A stretch of 64,000 bases of DNA from Corythucha ciliata (GCA_038030265.1 CM075942.1:70808926-70872925); one strand, 5' to 3'; shown: positions 31,600-43,784, counted from the first letter of the stretch. Made by a program: numbers and translations. Notes: a model not told the origin generated them from the letters alone.

Positions 31600-34255
31600 G
31601 TGCGAATCGTCACCTTGCCCCTTCAGGAACCGCGAATTAGCGTTTTTCCCTTACATTATAACTTATTCTTGTCAATTTCATCAGTGAATTCGCGATTTGT
31701 CTACATTTTAGCCGCGAAGTAGCGATTTGTCTCCATTTTAGCCGCGAATTAGAGATTTATCTCTATTTCAGATGTGAATTAGCGATTTTCCTTGCAATGA
31801 ATTTGTGTTTTTCCTGATTTGAGTCGCTAATGAGCGATGTAATTAGCGCTAAATTGTCTAATTTTAACCACAAAGTTGTCTCGAGAAACCGCGACTTGCC
31901 ATCTGCTCTATTCATTTCTGTGAAATAGCAGCAAATGTTTTCAATAATTTAACGCCATTAACAGCCATTTTTCTATATTTCAGATGCAAACTAGCGTTTT
32001 TCCTCACCTTAGCCGCTAATTATGGATTTTTTTTACGTTTCATCAACGAATTAGAGTAACCCCAATTTTCTTCGCGAACTATCTAACGCTTTTTCTGTAA
32101 TTTGGCCGCGCATTAGCGATCGCGGAAGCCGCAAATTGACGTTTTCTCCATTCAATCCGCGAATTAGTCTATTTTATCGATAAATTAGCAAGTTTTCATT
32201 TTTGCCGCGTTCTGAGTGCTTTTTCTCAATTTTAGTCGCGATTTTGTTTCTTCATTTCAGACGTGAATCACCGCATTTCCTCAATTTTAGACGTGAATTA
32301 GTGGATTTTCTCAAATTGCTCCGCGATTTATCGTTTTTTCCCGTTTCAGTGGCGAATAAGCGCTTCTTGCCCACTTTAGCCGCAAATTCTTTGGTTTTAG
32401 ACGGCAATTAGCGGTATGTCCCAGTTTTAGCCACGAGTTAACGTTTTATTCCTCCAAGTTTAGCGTTTTTCTTCACTTCTTAGTCATGCGAATTAGCGCT
32501 TATCACCATTTTAGCCGCAAGTTATTTCGTTTCCTCAGTTCTAGCAGATAATTAGCGTTTTGTTTTCTTCGACATTAGCTGAGCATTATTTGCAAATTTT
32601 AACCGTGAATTATTCCTTAATTTCACGCCCTGAATCACCGCTTTTACTCAATTTCAGCTTCGAATTGTAGGATTTTTACAAAATCCGTGAATTTGCGTTT
32701 ATCTCCATTTCAGCTCCGCGAATGAGCGCCTTTTGTTATATTGGCCGTGAATCAACGCAATTTCCCAATTTTAGCCGCAAGATATCATTCTCAATTTTAG
32801 CCGCGAATTAGCAAATTTGATTTGTCATTTTTGCGATTTTTCACCCTTTTAGCTGTGAATTTTTCAGTGAATTCGTGTTTTTCTTCATTTCAGCCGCTAA
32901 TTACCGATTTTTCTCAATTGCATCCATGAATTAGCAACTTTTCTTAGTTTTAGCTGCGAATTAGCGATTTCTTTTGCTTTTAGCTATAGACAGTGGTGGA
33001 TCTAGGATTTTAACTTGGGAGGGGTTCTACCATGACTCTCTCTCTTTTTTCCTGAGTTTCAGCCGCAAACATGCCTCTGTACGAACCAATAATTGGCTTT
33101 TTCTCGAATATAACCATGAATTAGCGGTTTTTCCCAATTTTTGCCGCGTTCCAAGTGCTTTTTCTCAATTTTAGCCGCGATTTTTTTCCTTCATTTCAGA
33201 CGTGAATCACCGCATTTCCTCAATTTTAGACGTGAATTAGTGGATTTTCTCAAATTGATCCGCGATTTATCGTTTTTTTACGTTTCAGCGGCGAATAAGC
33301 GCTTCTTGCCCACTTTAGCCGCAAATTCTTTGGTTTTAGACGGCAATTAGCCGTATGTCCCAGTTTTAGCCACGAGTTAACGTTTTATTCCTCTAAGTTT
33401 AGCGTGTTTCTTCACTTCTTAGTCATGCGAATTAGCGCTTATCACCATTTTAGCCGCAAGTTACTTCGGTTCCTCAGTTCTAGCAGACAATTAGCGTTTT
33501 GTTTTCTTCGACATTAGCTGAGCATTATTTGCAAATTTTAACCGTGAATTATTCCTTAATTTCACGCCCTGAATCACCGCTTTTACTCAATTTCAGCTTC
33601 GAACTGTAGGATTTTCACAAAATCCGTGAGTTTGCGTTTATCTCCATTTCAGCTCCGCGAATGAGCGCCTTTTGTTATATTGGCCGTGAATCAACGCGAT
33701 TTCCCAATTTTAGCCGGAAATTAGCGTTTGCATCAGTTTTAGCCGTGAACAAGTGGAATTATCAATTGTATCTTTGAATTTTAGCTTCACATTAGCGCTT
33801 GCTTGTGCCGAGAAGTAGCGTATTTCTCCAGTTTAGCTGCTGATAACCGCTTTCTGCTAAAATTAGCCGCGAATAAAATATTCAATTATCTTCGTTTTAG
33901 TTGCAAATGAGCATTTTACATCTATTCTAGACGGGAATTAGCGGTTTGTCTCAGTTTTAGCCGTGAATAAGCGGCTTTTCTATCACTTCTATCCGTTAAT
34001 TAGCCTTTTTTCTCAAATTTTACCTCGATCTAAGTGCTTTTTCTAATTTTTTAGTCGCAAATTATTTTTCAATTTCAGCCACGAATTATCGCGTTTCCTC
34101 AATTTTAGCCAATTTTCTCGAATTGTTCCGCGAATTAGTCACTGAGAGTTGTACTTCAATTTTAGGCCGGAATTAGTAGATTTTCTCAGTTTTAGCCGCG
34201 AATGACGTTGGCTTTCTCAATTTTAGCCGTGAATTATTGATTTTTCTCAATTGCG
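31600..34255 (+). repeat. Largest minisatellite block, orientation B
   Basis: Continuous degenerate units combining GCGAATTAGCG and CTCAATTTTAGCC, about 30 bp each. Two segments, 32202-32778 and 33141-33717, are near-identical at a constant 939-bp offset with no net indel, against much lower similarity between neighbouring units. The translated ORFs in both copies are almost the same and are not genes. Confidence 0.88.
32989..33035. mobile_element. hAT-type terminal fragment inside minisatellite
   Basis: CAGTGGTGGATCTAGGATTT then a G-rich stretch: the same family as 13613-13662. It lies between the two duplicated minisatellite segments. Confidence 0.45.
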
Positions 34256-34650
34256 CTTTTTTCTGTTATTGTTAATGTTAATTACATCGTTATTCTGTTA
34301 TTGTAGCGATCGAATTAGCGAGGGGTGGTACGGAATTAAATACGGACCCGTGGACCAATCAAGGGTGAGGAGGCGTCCTGAGACCGGGACGAAAGATGGT
34401 GTGGCCTACCAGAACCTCACCAGTTATTCGAGCGTTCCCAGTCCTTAAATCGCTCGTATTAACCTTTCCCCCTTCCCTTTCATCCCCTCAAGGCTACGGT
34501 GTGCGGTCCGTGCCTAAGGCCTGCGTGGCGCAGAGGGTAAAGTGCGCCTTAAAAGGACTCCCAGGGTACCGGCCGACCCCCTGGTGTATTTAGGCTTACC
34601 ACGGCATGCGGGGCTCTGCCGGCGGTGGACCACACTTTCCCTAGCTGCTC

Positions 34651-35781
34651 GTGGGATCGTTTATGGACCCTGGTACACGTACACATTTAACACCGACTGA
34701 GGGGGGGGGAGAGAACCTCCCCTCAGAAGCAACCCCCAAGGGCGCGGAAGTGCCCACGGGGGGTATGGCTGCACTGTCCGTGGAGACGACCGTCAGGGAC
34801 GTTGAAATGGGCAGTCCAAAGGGGGGCAGTCCCTTGGGACAAACCCCTCGGGCGGAGCTTCCTCGGTTGAGGCTCTCCGGAGCTCAAAGGAGGAAGCTGG
34901 CGAGGGAAAGGGCAGCCGCGGAAGGCATACCCGGAACCCCTCGGGATAAGTTCGTCTCGGCGGGGGCAGGTGCTGGGGGACACGCGGTGGGTGCTGGGAC
35001 GTCTACGGATGCCCGGCAAGGCCACGGTGATGTGCACCCAAAACCTGGATTGAGTGGGGAAACACCGCGCAAGCGGGGTAGGACCCCTCAATCTACGCCC
35101 TCAACGGGCGAACAGAAGCGGGTTCTAAAGAGGCCCAAGGAAGGGCAGGGAACCCGACCTAAGACACCCGCGGCTGGCGGGAATAAAGACTTTAAGGAGG
35201 CTCTTACCTCAACCAAGATGGCCATCGTCCCTGGGGAGTACCCTAGGGTCAGGCTGTCGGATGAGGCGGGCAGGAAGGTGCTTGGTGTGGTCCTGAAGGG
35301 CGTTTTTAAATGCCCTATGGGGGAGGGCCCCATGTTCTCAAATAGCTACGCCAGCGGTGGGGTGGTATATGTGACGTGCGCTGATGGCGAGGCGAAAGCC
35401 TGGCTGGAAGCCCACGTCAAAGAAATGAAACCCTGGGACGGGGCTAACCTGCGAGTTGGACCTGCCCGGCAAGTGGTTCAGGTCACCAAGGCGGTCGTGT
35501 GGGTGCCCACTGACCTCGTTGGGGAATCTGACCCAAGGAAATTCATCCCTCTTTTCGAGACCCAGAATAAAGGGCTCTCGACTGAGGGATGGCAATTGAT
35601 CTCGAGTGCGGTGGACCCCAAGGGAATGACGCTGGTACTCGGGATCGGCAAGGACACTCTGAAGTGGCTGAAGGATAACGGGCAACCGTACTTCGCATTC
35701 CAGAGAGTCAACTTCAAGGTGGCGGGGAGTGCCTCCTCCTCTGATGCTGCGGGTCATTCAGGTGAACCTGCAGCACAGTAG
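34651..35781 (+). CDS. LINE ORF1, intact (376 codons)
   Basis: Nucleic-acid-binding ORF1 protein expected to coat the element RNA. The first ~190 residues are Gly/Pro/Thr-rich and basic (RLSGAQRRKLARERAAAEG; RKRGRTPQSTP). The second half is a folded domain with MAIVPGEYPRVRLSDEA and PWDGANLRVGPARQV, which resembles the domain seen in ORF1 of insect LINEs of this group (DUF4780-like, from memory). There are no zinc knuckles. The 3' end overlaps the endonuclease frame by about 50 nt, which suggests translational coupling of ORF2. Confidence 0.8.
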   Translation: MGSFMDPGTRTHLTPTEGGGENLPSEATPKGAEVPTGGMAALSVETTVRDVEMGSPKGGSPLGQTPRAELPRLRLSGAQRRKLARERAAAEGIPGTPRDKFVSAGAGAGGHAVGAGTSTDARQGHGDVHPKPGLSGETPRKRGRTPQSTPSTGEQKRVLKRPKEGQGTRPKTPAAGGNKDFKEALTSTKMAIVPGEYPRVRLSDEAGRKVLGVVLKGVFKCPMGEGPMFSNSYASGGVVYVTCADGEAKAWLEAHVKEMKPWDGANLRVGPARQVVQVTKAVVWVPTDLVGESDPRKFIPLFETQNKGLSTEGWQLISSAVDPKGMTLVLGIGKDTLKWLKDNGQPYFAFQRVNFKVAGSASSSDAAGHSGEPAAQ

Positions 35782-36440
35782 GGTGGCGGATGCCACCCTA
35801 TGCCGGCTGCTTGCAGCAGGCAGCTACGACGTCGCCCTCATTCAGGAACCTTGGATCTCAAGGGGAAGAGTGGCGGGACTGAGCGGCATTGGAGGTGAGT
35901 TAATTTATTCTAGATTTGTCGATACTCCACGTGCATGCATCTACGTTAGAAGCGGATTGAGAGCATTGACGGTTAACGAGTTCTGTTTCAGGGACAGGGT
36001 AGCTGTCAGGCTGACCTACCAGGAGGGGGCCACGAGGGAGCAGCTTGTTGCGACCTCGGCGTATTTCCCTGGAGACAGCGATCAGGGCCCGCCACCGAGG
36101 GAGGTGATTAACCTGAACGCCTGCAGGCGCAATGGCGAACAACTGCTTATCGGTGTGGATGCCAACGCCCATCACTTGGCATGGGGCAGCACCAACACAA
36201 ACTCCAGAGGTGAGTCCTTATTTGAGTACCTGGCAACTAGTGATTTATCCGTGTTGAACAGGGGCAATAAGCCCACCTTTGTAACATCAAGTAGGAGGGA
36301 GGTCCTCGACCTCACCCTCTCTACTTCCTTACTGGCCGGTAGGGTCAGGAACTGGAGTGTGTCCGAGGCTCCATCGTTCTCGGACCACAGGTATGTCATC
36401 ATGAAAATCCCTCCTACACCCCTCGTAAGACGAATTGGGG
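35729..36440 (+). pseudogene. ORF2 endonuclease domain of LOA/I-like LINE
   Basis: The frame reads LRVIQVNLQHSRVADATLC, the standard opening (N of the active site), ALIQEPWISRGRV (Glu), LLIGVDANAHHLAWGS (Asp/Asn) and APSFSDHRYVIM (SDH motif). The four catalytic positions are intact. The frame is lost at a GGGG run near 36436 and continues one base shifted into the RT. Confidence 0.88.
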
Positions 36441-38164
36441 TGGTTTCGCAGAGGAAGTGAATGGTAGGCTTAGTTTTGGGGGTGAGCTGGACCTACGAGA
36501 TGGTGACGATATTGAGGGGGCAGCACAGGAGTTGCAGGAGGTGCTGGTAACCTCGTATCAAGCAAATACTCCCCTGAGCTCGCGCTCATCGACCAGGAAG
36601 GTTCCCTGGTGGAATGAGGAGCTCGAGGGGTTGAGAAAAGCATCGCGGAGGCTATTTAATCGGGCAGTCCGCGACGGGCAGTGGGAGGCCTATAGGGCCA
36701 AGCTGGCGGAGTATCGGCGGGGGCTGAGGAGTTCGAAGAGGGCGTCCTGGAGGGGATTCTGTGAGGAGGCTGAAAATACCTCCTCGGTGGCTCGCCTTCA
36801 GCGCCTTCTCTCCAAGGACCCGCTGAATCCCGTTGGCACATTGATGAAAGTGGACGGTAGTTACACTACGACGGCGTCGGAAACGTTGACGACCCTGATG
36901 GGGGTGCACTTTCCAGGGGCCGTGGGGGTTGTATCGTCCATTCCACCCGTGGAGCCCTCGCGAAGGAGGGCGACAAGGGTGGACTGGCATGTGGCTAGGG
37001 AGGTGGTCACATTGGGAAGGGTACAATGGGCCATTGGCTCGTTTTCTCCCTTCAAAGCTCCTGGACCGGACGGCATAATCCCCAAACACCTGCAGGAGGG
37101 GGGGGCCGGAGGTTGCCAGACGACTGTGCTGCATCTTCAGGGCTTGCCTGGCAATGGGCAGAATCCCTGAGGTGTGGCGGAAAGCGCGGGTTGTGTTTAT
37201 TCCTAAGCCGGGGCGCCCGTCATATGCACTGGCTAAGGCGTACCGACCCATATGTCTAACGTCTTTCGCTTTGAAGACGTTGGAAAAACTGGTGGATAGG
37301 CATATCTGGTAAAGCTGCCTCCCTTCGAGGCCACTACACCCAGGTCAATTTGCCTAACAACAGGGAAAGTCCTGCGAAACGGCACTACACCAGCTGGTTG
37401 CTAGGCTGGAGGATACTCTAGAGCACAAGGAACTAGCGGTGGGAATCTTTCTGGACATAGAGGGTGCCTTTGACAATACCTCTATATCCTCGGTTATTGA
37501 AGCTGCAGGACGGCATGGCATCTGCGACACCACTACTAGGTGGTTGAGGGTGCTGCTTGAAAGCAGAACAGTTACCGCCACGCTCCTTGGGGAATCCCTG
37601 GAGGTGGCTGTAAAAAAGGGATGCCCACAGGGGGGGGGGGTTTGTCACCCCGAATGTGGGGCATGGTGGCCAATTCCTTATTGGTGCGGCTGGCTGATAA
37701 TGGGTTCTATGTCCAGGGATACGCGGACGACATTGTCGTCGTCATTAGAGGGCGACATGTCGGGGTGGTGTCGGACTTGACTCAGTCAGCATTGAATATA
37801 GTGAAGGACTGGTGTGGGAAGGAAGGGCTGAGTGTAAACCCTGACAAGACCAAACTAGTGGCCTTCACTAGAAAGAGGAATTTGGGAGACGTTAAAGAAC
37901 CCCTGTTCTACGATACCAGGCTATCTCTTCGGAGGGAAGTGAAGTATCTGGGGGTAACCCTGGACTCCACGCTCACCTGGAACAAGCACCTGGGCAGGGT
38001 TGCCGACAGGGGTAAAATGCTGCTTATGAGGACGAAAAATGCCTGCGGCAAAACGTGGGGACTGAGGCCGCAAATGGTCTTATGGCTATATACGGCGATA
38101 GTCAGACCCGCACTGACATATTGCTCAAAGCACAACAACAAAGCGGTGGCACAAAGCGGAACAA
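36441..38164 (+). pseudogene. ORF2 reverse transcriptase of LOA/I-like LINE
   Basis: Blocks in order: KAPGPDGIIPKHLQ; after a frameshift in a run of G near 37097, KAYRPICLTSFALKTLEKL; two TAA codons near 37310 and 37355; IFLDIEGAFDNTS; CPQGG just before a run of ten G near 37630 where the frame shifts back; GYADDIVVVIRG, the catalytic box; and VKYLGVTLDSTLTWNKH, the thumb. Another small deletion near 38150 moves the frame to the RNase H part. The blocks are otherwise intact. Confidence 0.88.
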
Positions 38165-39355
38165 GTGGGGGCCAGAAATACCCTCACTAGTGTTCAGAGA
38201 CTGGCGTGCCTAATGGTCACTGGGGCTATGCACTCCACTCCTACTGCAACGATGGAGATACTGACGGGACTCCCTCCCGTTGACATATTCATCAAGGGGG
38301 CGGCGGCAATGTCGGCCCTAAGGCATAAATGGGGTGGTTTATGGAGGGGTGGGGGCCTTAATTCTAGGAGGACCCACACTGGGATCCTGGACACGGTTCG
38401 GGACCCAGTGCTGGGCATGATGCCGGACATCATGCCCAAAACCCTCGGTGAACGCTGTCCCTTCTCCGTCCGCCTTGGGTACGGTGAGGGGCAGGCAGTG
38501 AAAAGGAATCACAAGGAGCGATTGTGGTTTACAGACGAATCTAAAACGTATAAGGGGACTGGTGCGGGGGTGTACGGGGTGGAACCCGAATGGAGGCTGT
38601 CTACACCTCTGGGGGTATACACCTCGGTATTCCAAGCCGAAGTCTACGCAATCAAGGCCTGTGCTGCTGAGAATATACGTAGGGACGTGCAAAATGCCCA
38701 TATACGTATCCTCACGGATAGCCAGGCTGCCATTAAGGCACTAACGGCTCCGATAGTGAGCTCCGGGCTTGTATGGGACTGCCGCCAAAGCCTTAGTCTG
38801 CTGGCCCAGGATAACAAGGTAAGCCTTGAATGGGTACCGGGACACAAGGGTATCTACGGGAACGAGCAGGCGGACTCCTTGGCCAGGGAGGGCTCGAATG
38901 GAGACTTCACTGGCCCGGAGCCGGCGCTCGGCGTCCCGCCATCGACCTTCAGGATGGCGATAGCCAAGTGGGTTAATGCCCAGGCGGCTATTCGCTGGCA
39001 GAGACTGGAGGGACATCAGCAGAGTAAGCGCGTGGTCGAAGGACCGTGCCGGAGGCTTACGAGCAAATTGCTCCGACTTAGCCGGAGAGACCTTAGAACG
39101 GTGGTAGGCCTTATTACGGGATTCTGCCAACTCCGTTATCATCTATACCGCATCGGGGCAACCACGGAGTCCCCGGTGTGCAGACTGTGTGGGGAAGAAG
39201 ACGAGACCGCCCATCACATCGTGTTCGAATGTGAGGCGCTCGCGGGCCGCCGGCTTAGCATCTTCGGGGCCGACCAACTCGAGGGTGCTCCGACCGGCGA
39301 AACTCTAGCCGAGGACCTCCTAAACCTCGTCAGAGGGAAGGGAATCCTGGACTAG
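38165..39355 (+). pseudogene. ORF2 C-terminus: RNase H and zinc knuckle
   Basis: 396 open codons. TLTSVQRLACLMVTGAM closes the thumb-adjacent region. RNase H follows: LWFTDESKTYKGTG (Asp), FQAEVYAIKACA (Glu), IRILTDSQAAIKAL (Asp) and PGHKGIYGNEQADSLAREG (Asp). Near residue 340, CRLCGEEDETAHHIVFEC is the C-x2-C...H-x4-C knuckle. It ends at TAG 39353-39355 shortly before two G runs and the poly-A tail. The frame itself is undamaged. Confidence 0.9.
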
Positions 39356-39467
39356 ATCCACAGACCCAGGGGGGGGCACAATAATCCACCTAGGATTCCG
39401 TGCCGGGGGGGGGGGGGCAACCCTCCTACCCGTGGGTGTTGTTTCAAAAAAAAAAAAAAAAAAAAAA

Positions 39468-42400
39468 TGGGCCGCTGCAAGTGTTAATCTGGATCGCCAA
39501 TAGCGGTATAAAATTCTTCGCGTGTGCTTTCTCAAAATGGCTGGCACTTACTTTTCGACTTATGAGGTCTCCCACCCCACCAGAGCATTATTTTGTTTTG
39601 TTCTAGCAGAATATTTTTCTCGCAGTCACATAAATACAATCAGCTTATAACAATTTTGTCTCATTTCTTTTTGCTTTGCAGAAATGAATGGTGAAGCAAG
39701 AGGGAGGCAAAAAAATGAATAACAAGTAGTGGGCTCGGTTAATTGAACTGGACGAGTGTCAGTCGAGTGGATCTCTCGTGATTGTTCATCCGTTCCCGCT
39801 TTTACCCTCCTCCTCCTCGTCCTTCCTAACCATCCGCCATACCCGGTTGTGACACAGACAGAGATCGTCATTGTTGACTGATCAATCGTATATATACCGC
39901 ACTTCATTCGCGTGGAAGAACCCAACTCACGCCACATGAACATTTGCCGGATCGCTTTTGTCGTGACCGAACCTGTGTGAGCGTGACGAGGGATGTTTTG
40001 CAAGATGCAGGGATTAAATCTCAAAAAAAAAAAGAAGAGTAGAACGCAGTTACGAACAAGACCTGCGGGAAAAGCGACATTAGAAACAACTATAAAAGGA
40101 GCTCCCCTCTTCTCTTCAGTGCCTATCAGTACAAACGTGATTGAGCTATAAAAACAAAAACCCAACCTTTTTCACGCCTGTACAACAGAGAAACACGCGT
40201 TGCACACTGTTAAAAGCTGGTGGTGTCTGACAGCTTTTTCCTCCAACTGTCAAGTAATTTAGCCCCTTCTATATAAACTTGAAGCTGTATCAGTTAAACA
40301 TTTTATGCTTCTAAATATTTGTAAAATATCTTTGCTCCCGGCAGTTGAAGGCTGATTAACCTGCTCCAAAATATTTGTACGATGAAAAAACTTCCCCTCT
40401 CCCACACACAACTCATCAGTAAACCCTTTTCCAAAGACTCTAAACTCCTACACATAACATACTTTAAATTTGACTTGCAAAATTGCCTGAAGCTGCCTCC
40501 CGCACCCTTTCAGCTCCACTGTTAGAAAAGGTTTCTGTTTTAATGCCTCCAGCGAAAGGAGGGTGGTGGTGGTGGTGCGGGGGGGGGGTTAAACGTGAAA
40601 GGAGGGTCCACGGGGAGGGTGTGGAGGATTATAAATCTTAAGTTATTCCGGCAGTTTTCCAGTGAATAATTCAAGCTTAAAACAGATGTGACGCTCCACG
40701 ACGAATAACGCTGGATGCAGAATGGAAGTGTGGCGTGGGGAGTGAAAGAAGGAGAAAAGGAGGATTTTGAGACAAAAGTTTTAACTTCATCTCTGTTAAG
40801 CGAGTGAAGACTTAATGCCGTGAGAGGAGAACGGCATGGCCGAGTTCTCATGCGTATTTTAATTCTATGGACTTTTAAACTCGATATATTTAATAAAGAT
40901 TTCCCACGGAGCTTATAAAACAAAAATCTAGGCCAGAAAAGAAGAAAAATTCCCAAACCCCAGAGGGTTGATTTATGCACTTTTTATCATCAGGGACTTT
41001 GCAAAGAGTCAAGGGTGCGGTTGCGGGTAGGAAAATAGAAACCATGAGCTTTCCGTTTGCATGATTGATAGTGATGTTTTGTCTGGACGCTCACGTATTC
41101 CGCAAAGCGAAAGATAAGACCAAAATTAAGTCGTGGTAAAGAGATGGGGGTTATTCTCTCTTTCTAGAACCCGTCACAACTTTAGGGGTGAGTGGAGGGG
41201 ATGGGTAAGAATAAATCGCTCTCTCAAGTAAACTTTGGAAGGGATGATTCAGTGAAAGCCCACCCTTTTTAGAATCTAGAGAATATGATGAAGGATAGGG
41301 CGAATGGAGGAGGGGATAAAAAGAGAAAAATGATAGAGGTCATTAGTTGGGGGCCCTTCTTCACTTGTGCGTTCTCAAGATAACGTCACCCTTATCTTTC
41401 TCTTAGGCGAGTGTAACGAGTTGCGACTTTTGACAAGAAACAGCAACGAACCGACCACCTCACAATTTTATTCACTTTGGAGCTCCAACGACCTTAATTA
41501 AAATAGTTACTCACTTAGATGGCAATCGAGAAAAAAAAAAAAAACTCTCAGCTATATACCACAGCAATAACGTTCCATTACCAAATAATTTTTGTTTGCC
41601 TCAAGTTAAAATTCCAGAGTTTGCATGTCCCTGAGCAATAACAATGCCCTTAAACTGAAGCCCTTGTCACACTCAACCAAGAACAATAAACCTTTTTTAC
41701 TTAGTTGCTTCGAGCCAAACGGGCGACCCCCCCGTCGTGATCGCTCCCTCTTTACACAACGCCCGCTCCTCTCGCCTTTGTGTGCGATTGCGGAAAATAT
41801 CGAATTAATTATCCCCCGCCTCCCAAAAGAACTTTTATAAAAATGTATTCCGTGACTGAATCAAAAACGAGGCTTTCTCAATGTAATTATTTATAAAGGA
41901 GAGGACGCAGTTAGAAAACCTGGAGAGAAGAGAGGGGTTTCAAACAGTCCGATAAAGATCACCCCATTACCTATTTATATGCCCGTGTGTCAAGAAGCAA
42001 GTCAAGCAGTTTGGAGGTTCGCGGAAAAGGGGATACGAGGAAAGTCTTCTCAAGTCACAAGTGACGTCTATACACTTATGGCAAAGACAAACCCCCGAGA
42101 CTCAAACTAGTCCATTACTCCCTTTCTCAAGGATATCAATTAAGAGTGACAGTTGACGGAGCCATTGGGTTGTTCGGGGCTTGAGACCGGGGGGGGCTGA
42201 ATGAGTGGATAAGGAATTTCAGGCGAGGCAAGATAGAATTATTCAGTGGAATGTCTCACGTTCAAATATTTGAAGCAAACCCATTCTAACGCGTTTTAAT
42301 TATAGAACTTTCAGCTGCCTTTGGTTTGGCAAAAACCAAATAAACCTCGAGAAAAAAAAAACGAGTTTTCAAAATGTTTTCTCCCTGTTTGCACTTCGAG

Positions 42401-43523
42401 TAAAACATGTTCTCCCTGTGCTATCAGTTTTGTGATTTAATTGAAAAAAACAAAATATGGCTATCTGGCTTACGTGCGAGGGAGTCGCAGAACTGTAAAC
42501 ATCACGATGAAGTTGATTATTCCACCGTTTTCCCTTTTTTTTTTGCACCATCAAGCCCTTTTCTTCTTTTTTTTTCTGTTTTGTTCCGACAACACGTAAT
42601 CTCAATCAAAAAATAGCGCCTAAGCCATCATTTTTTTCCACCAACTGTATCGGAATGTAATGTTAAAAGGAGGGAAAGTTCCCCTAGGCAGAAAAAACAA
42701 AATACACGTATATTTCCATTTTCCGAAAACGGAAAATCTGGCAAACGAGGCTGCAATAGCATTAATACTTTTGATTATAAAAAATGAGCAAATTATTTCC
42801 TCGTAAAATATAGATTAGGGACCTCTCATTCTAGAAGAACTTAGAACAGAGGGATTCATAATTACTTTCTAACTCTTACATTGTCTTCCTGGGGAAGGTA
42901 TTGAAGGGGAAGATGTGCAGGCTACTTAAAAGTGTGGTGTCACAAACTTGAGGAAGCTTCTTCCCTCTTTCGGCCACCTAACCATAATCTCTTCATTACT
43001 TTAGTGAACACTTTCAAAAGATCTAGACTTAAAAGTTGTTGTTGAAACTAATCCCCTTTGCTGGTGGGAAGGGAAACGCGCCAAGATAAAGTTATAGTTT
43101 GAACGAAAAGCATGGTAGGGGGGGGGATGGAATGAGAGGAATCCCCTCATAACAGCTTCATTCGGTAATTTACAGTCTTACAGCAGTACAGCCGTTCCCA
43201 TGAAGAGAATGTAGTGGCCACGAATGGAGAGGGGAAGAAATATTTGTTATGTTCAATCTTCTTTCAAAAGAATGGCTTCAAAAAACGACGAAGATCCGTC
43301 TAGATATCAACCAAACTATTGCTTGTCAAGGTGACTAAACTTTCTACAGATGCCGCAGATCTTCGGCCATTACTGTCCTTCAACTACGTCACGAGCAGTC
43401 CCAAGTTTCTTTGCGCTGGACCCAGTACATTATTAATTGTTATTGGGCTGTGATTTTTGAGCATTCATAACCGTCAACTTCAAAATTAACTTGTTTTGCT
43501 GCTCTACTGTGAGCAATCGGGAG
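39468..43523. other. Non-coding DNA with few repeats
   Basis: No mobile element or minisatellite recognised. It includes C/G homopolymers (near 40577-40588), AT-rich stretches and many small purine/pyrimidine tracts. ORFs such as 39626-40165 and 40540-40980 (minus) show no known motif. One core-promoter candidate is listed separately. Confidence 0.45.
40091..40125 (+). promoter_or_regulatory. Candidate RNA polymerase II core promoter
   Basis: CTATAAAAGGAGC (TATA box 40091-40097) is followed 27 nt downstream by TTCAGTGC. This matches the arthropod initiator TCAGT with A at 40118, a correct spacing. No clear first ORF follows, so the transcript, if real, would begin with a long non-coding leader. 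Confidence 0.4.
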
Positions 43524-43528
43524 CAAAG

Positions 43529-43664
43529 TATTGTTTTATTTTGGGAAAATTCCGGAAAAAAAGAAAAGTCAAAAGTACGAACACACTTCTTCTTTTTCTT
43601 ATAAATCAACTACTACTACAAAACATCTGTTCTTATTTTACAAGTTATAATAATCTTCTCCTCG
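43529..43664 (-). repeat. 3' LTR of Copia element
   Basis: Same as the 5' LTR except one internal mismatch and a changed first tetranucleotide (minus strand CGAG instead of TGTT). Followed by target duplication CAAAG at 43524-43528. Confidence 0.9.
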
Positions 43665-43721
43665 ATTTGAATTTCAAAAAACAATTTTAAATGAAAAATC
43701 GTTAACTTTTAAATTTTGGTT

Positions 43722-43784
43722 TTAAGTAAGATTCAGTTTGTGTCGCAGATCGTTGAATTTATTTCGTCCCAGAGCCTTTGTTAA
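43722..43784 (-). pseudogene. Copia Pol last codons, separated by insertion
   Basis: Reading the minus strand from TTAA at 43781-43784 gives TKALGRNKFNDLRHKLNLT and a TAA stop. This is the usual end of Copia Pol directly after NLADIL, which is found 11.9 kb away at 55711. About 60 bp then precede the 3' LTR. Confidence 0.9.

Larger units (their letters stand above)
34323..39467 (+). mobile_element. Nearly complete LINE (ORF1 + EN-RT-RNase H), LOA/I-like
   Basis: Starts abruptly where the minisatellite ends and finishes in a poly-A tail (39446-39467). GC content is clearly higher than the surroundings. The order is ORF1, endonuclease, RT, RNase H, knuckle. Damage is limited to about four frameshifts, the first three next to G runs, and two TAA codons. 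This is a young or recently active family. No target duplication was found: the 5' flank is minisatellite and the 3' flank is not. Confidence 0.88.

Noticed and set aside
32202..33350. Two nearly identical 69-codon frames as a gene family
   Set aside because: Both are translations of the duplicated minisatellite segment.
36652..37251. 199-codon minus-strand frame
   Set aside because: Antisense to LINE reverse transcriptase in GC-rich DNA; Arg/Pro/Ser-rich shadow composition.
34323..39490. Target-site duplication of the LOA/I-like LINE
   Set aside because: The flank after poly-A (TGGGCCGCTGCAAG) has no convincing match before 34323.
39626..40165. 179-codon minus-strand frame
   Set aside because: No domain, signal peptide or splice context; it contains a poly-Phe stretch from a poly-A run and overlaps a promoter candidate on the other strand.
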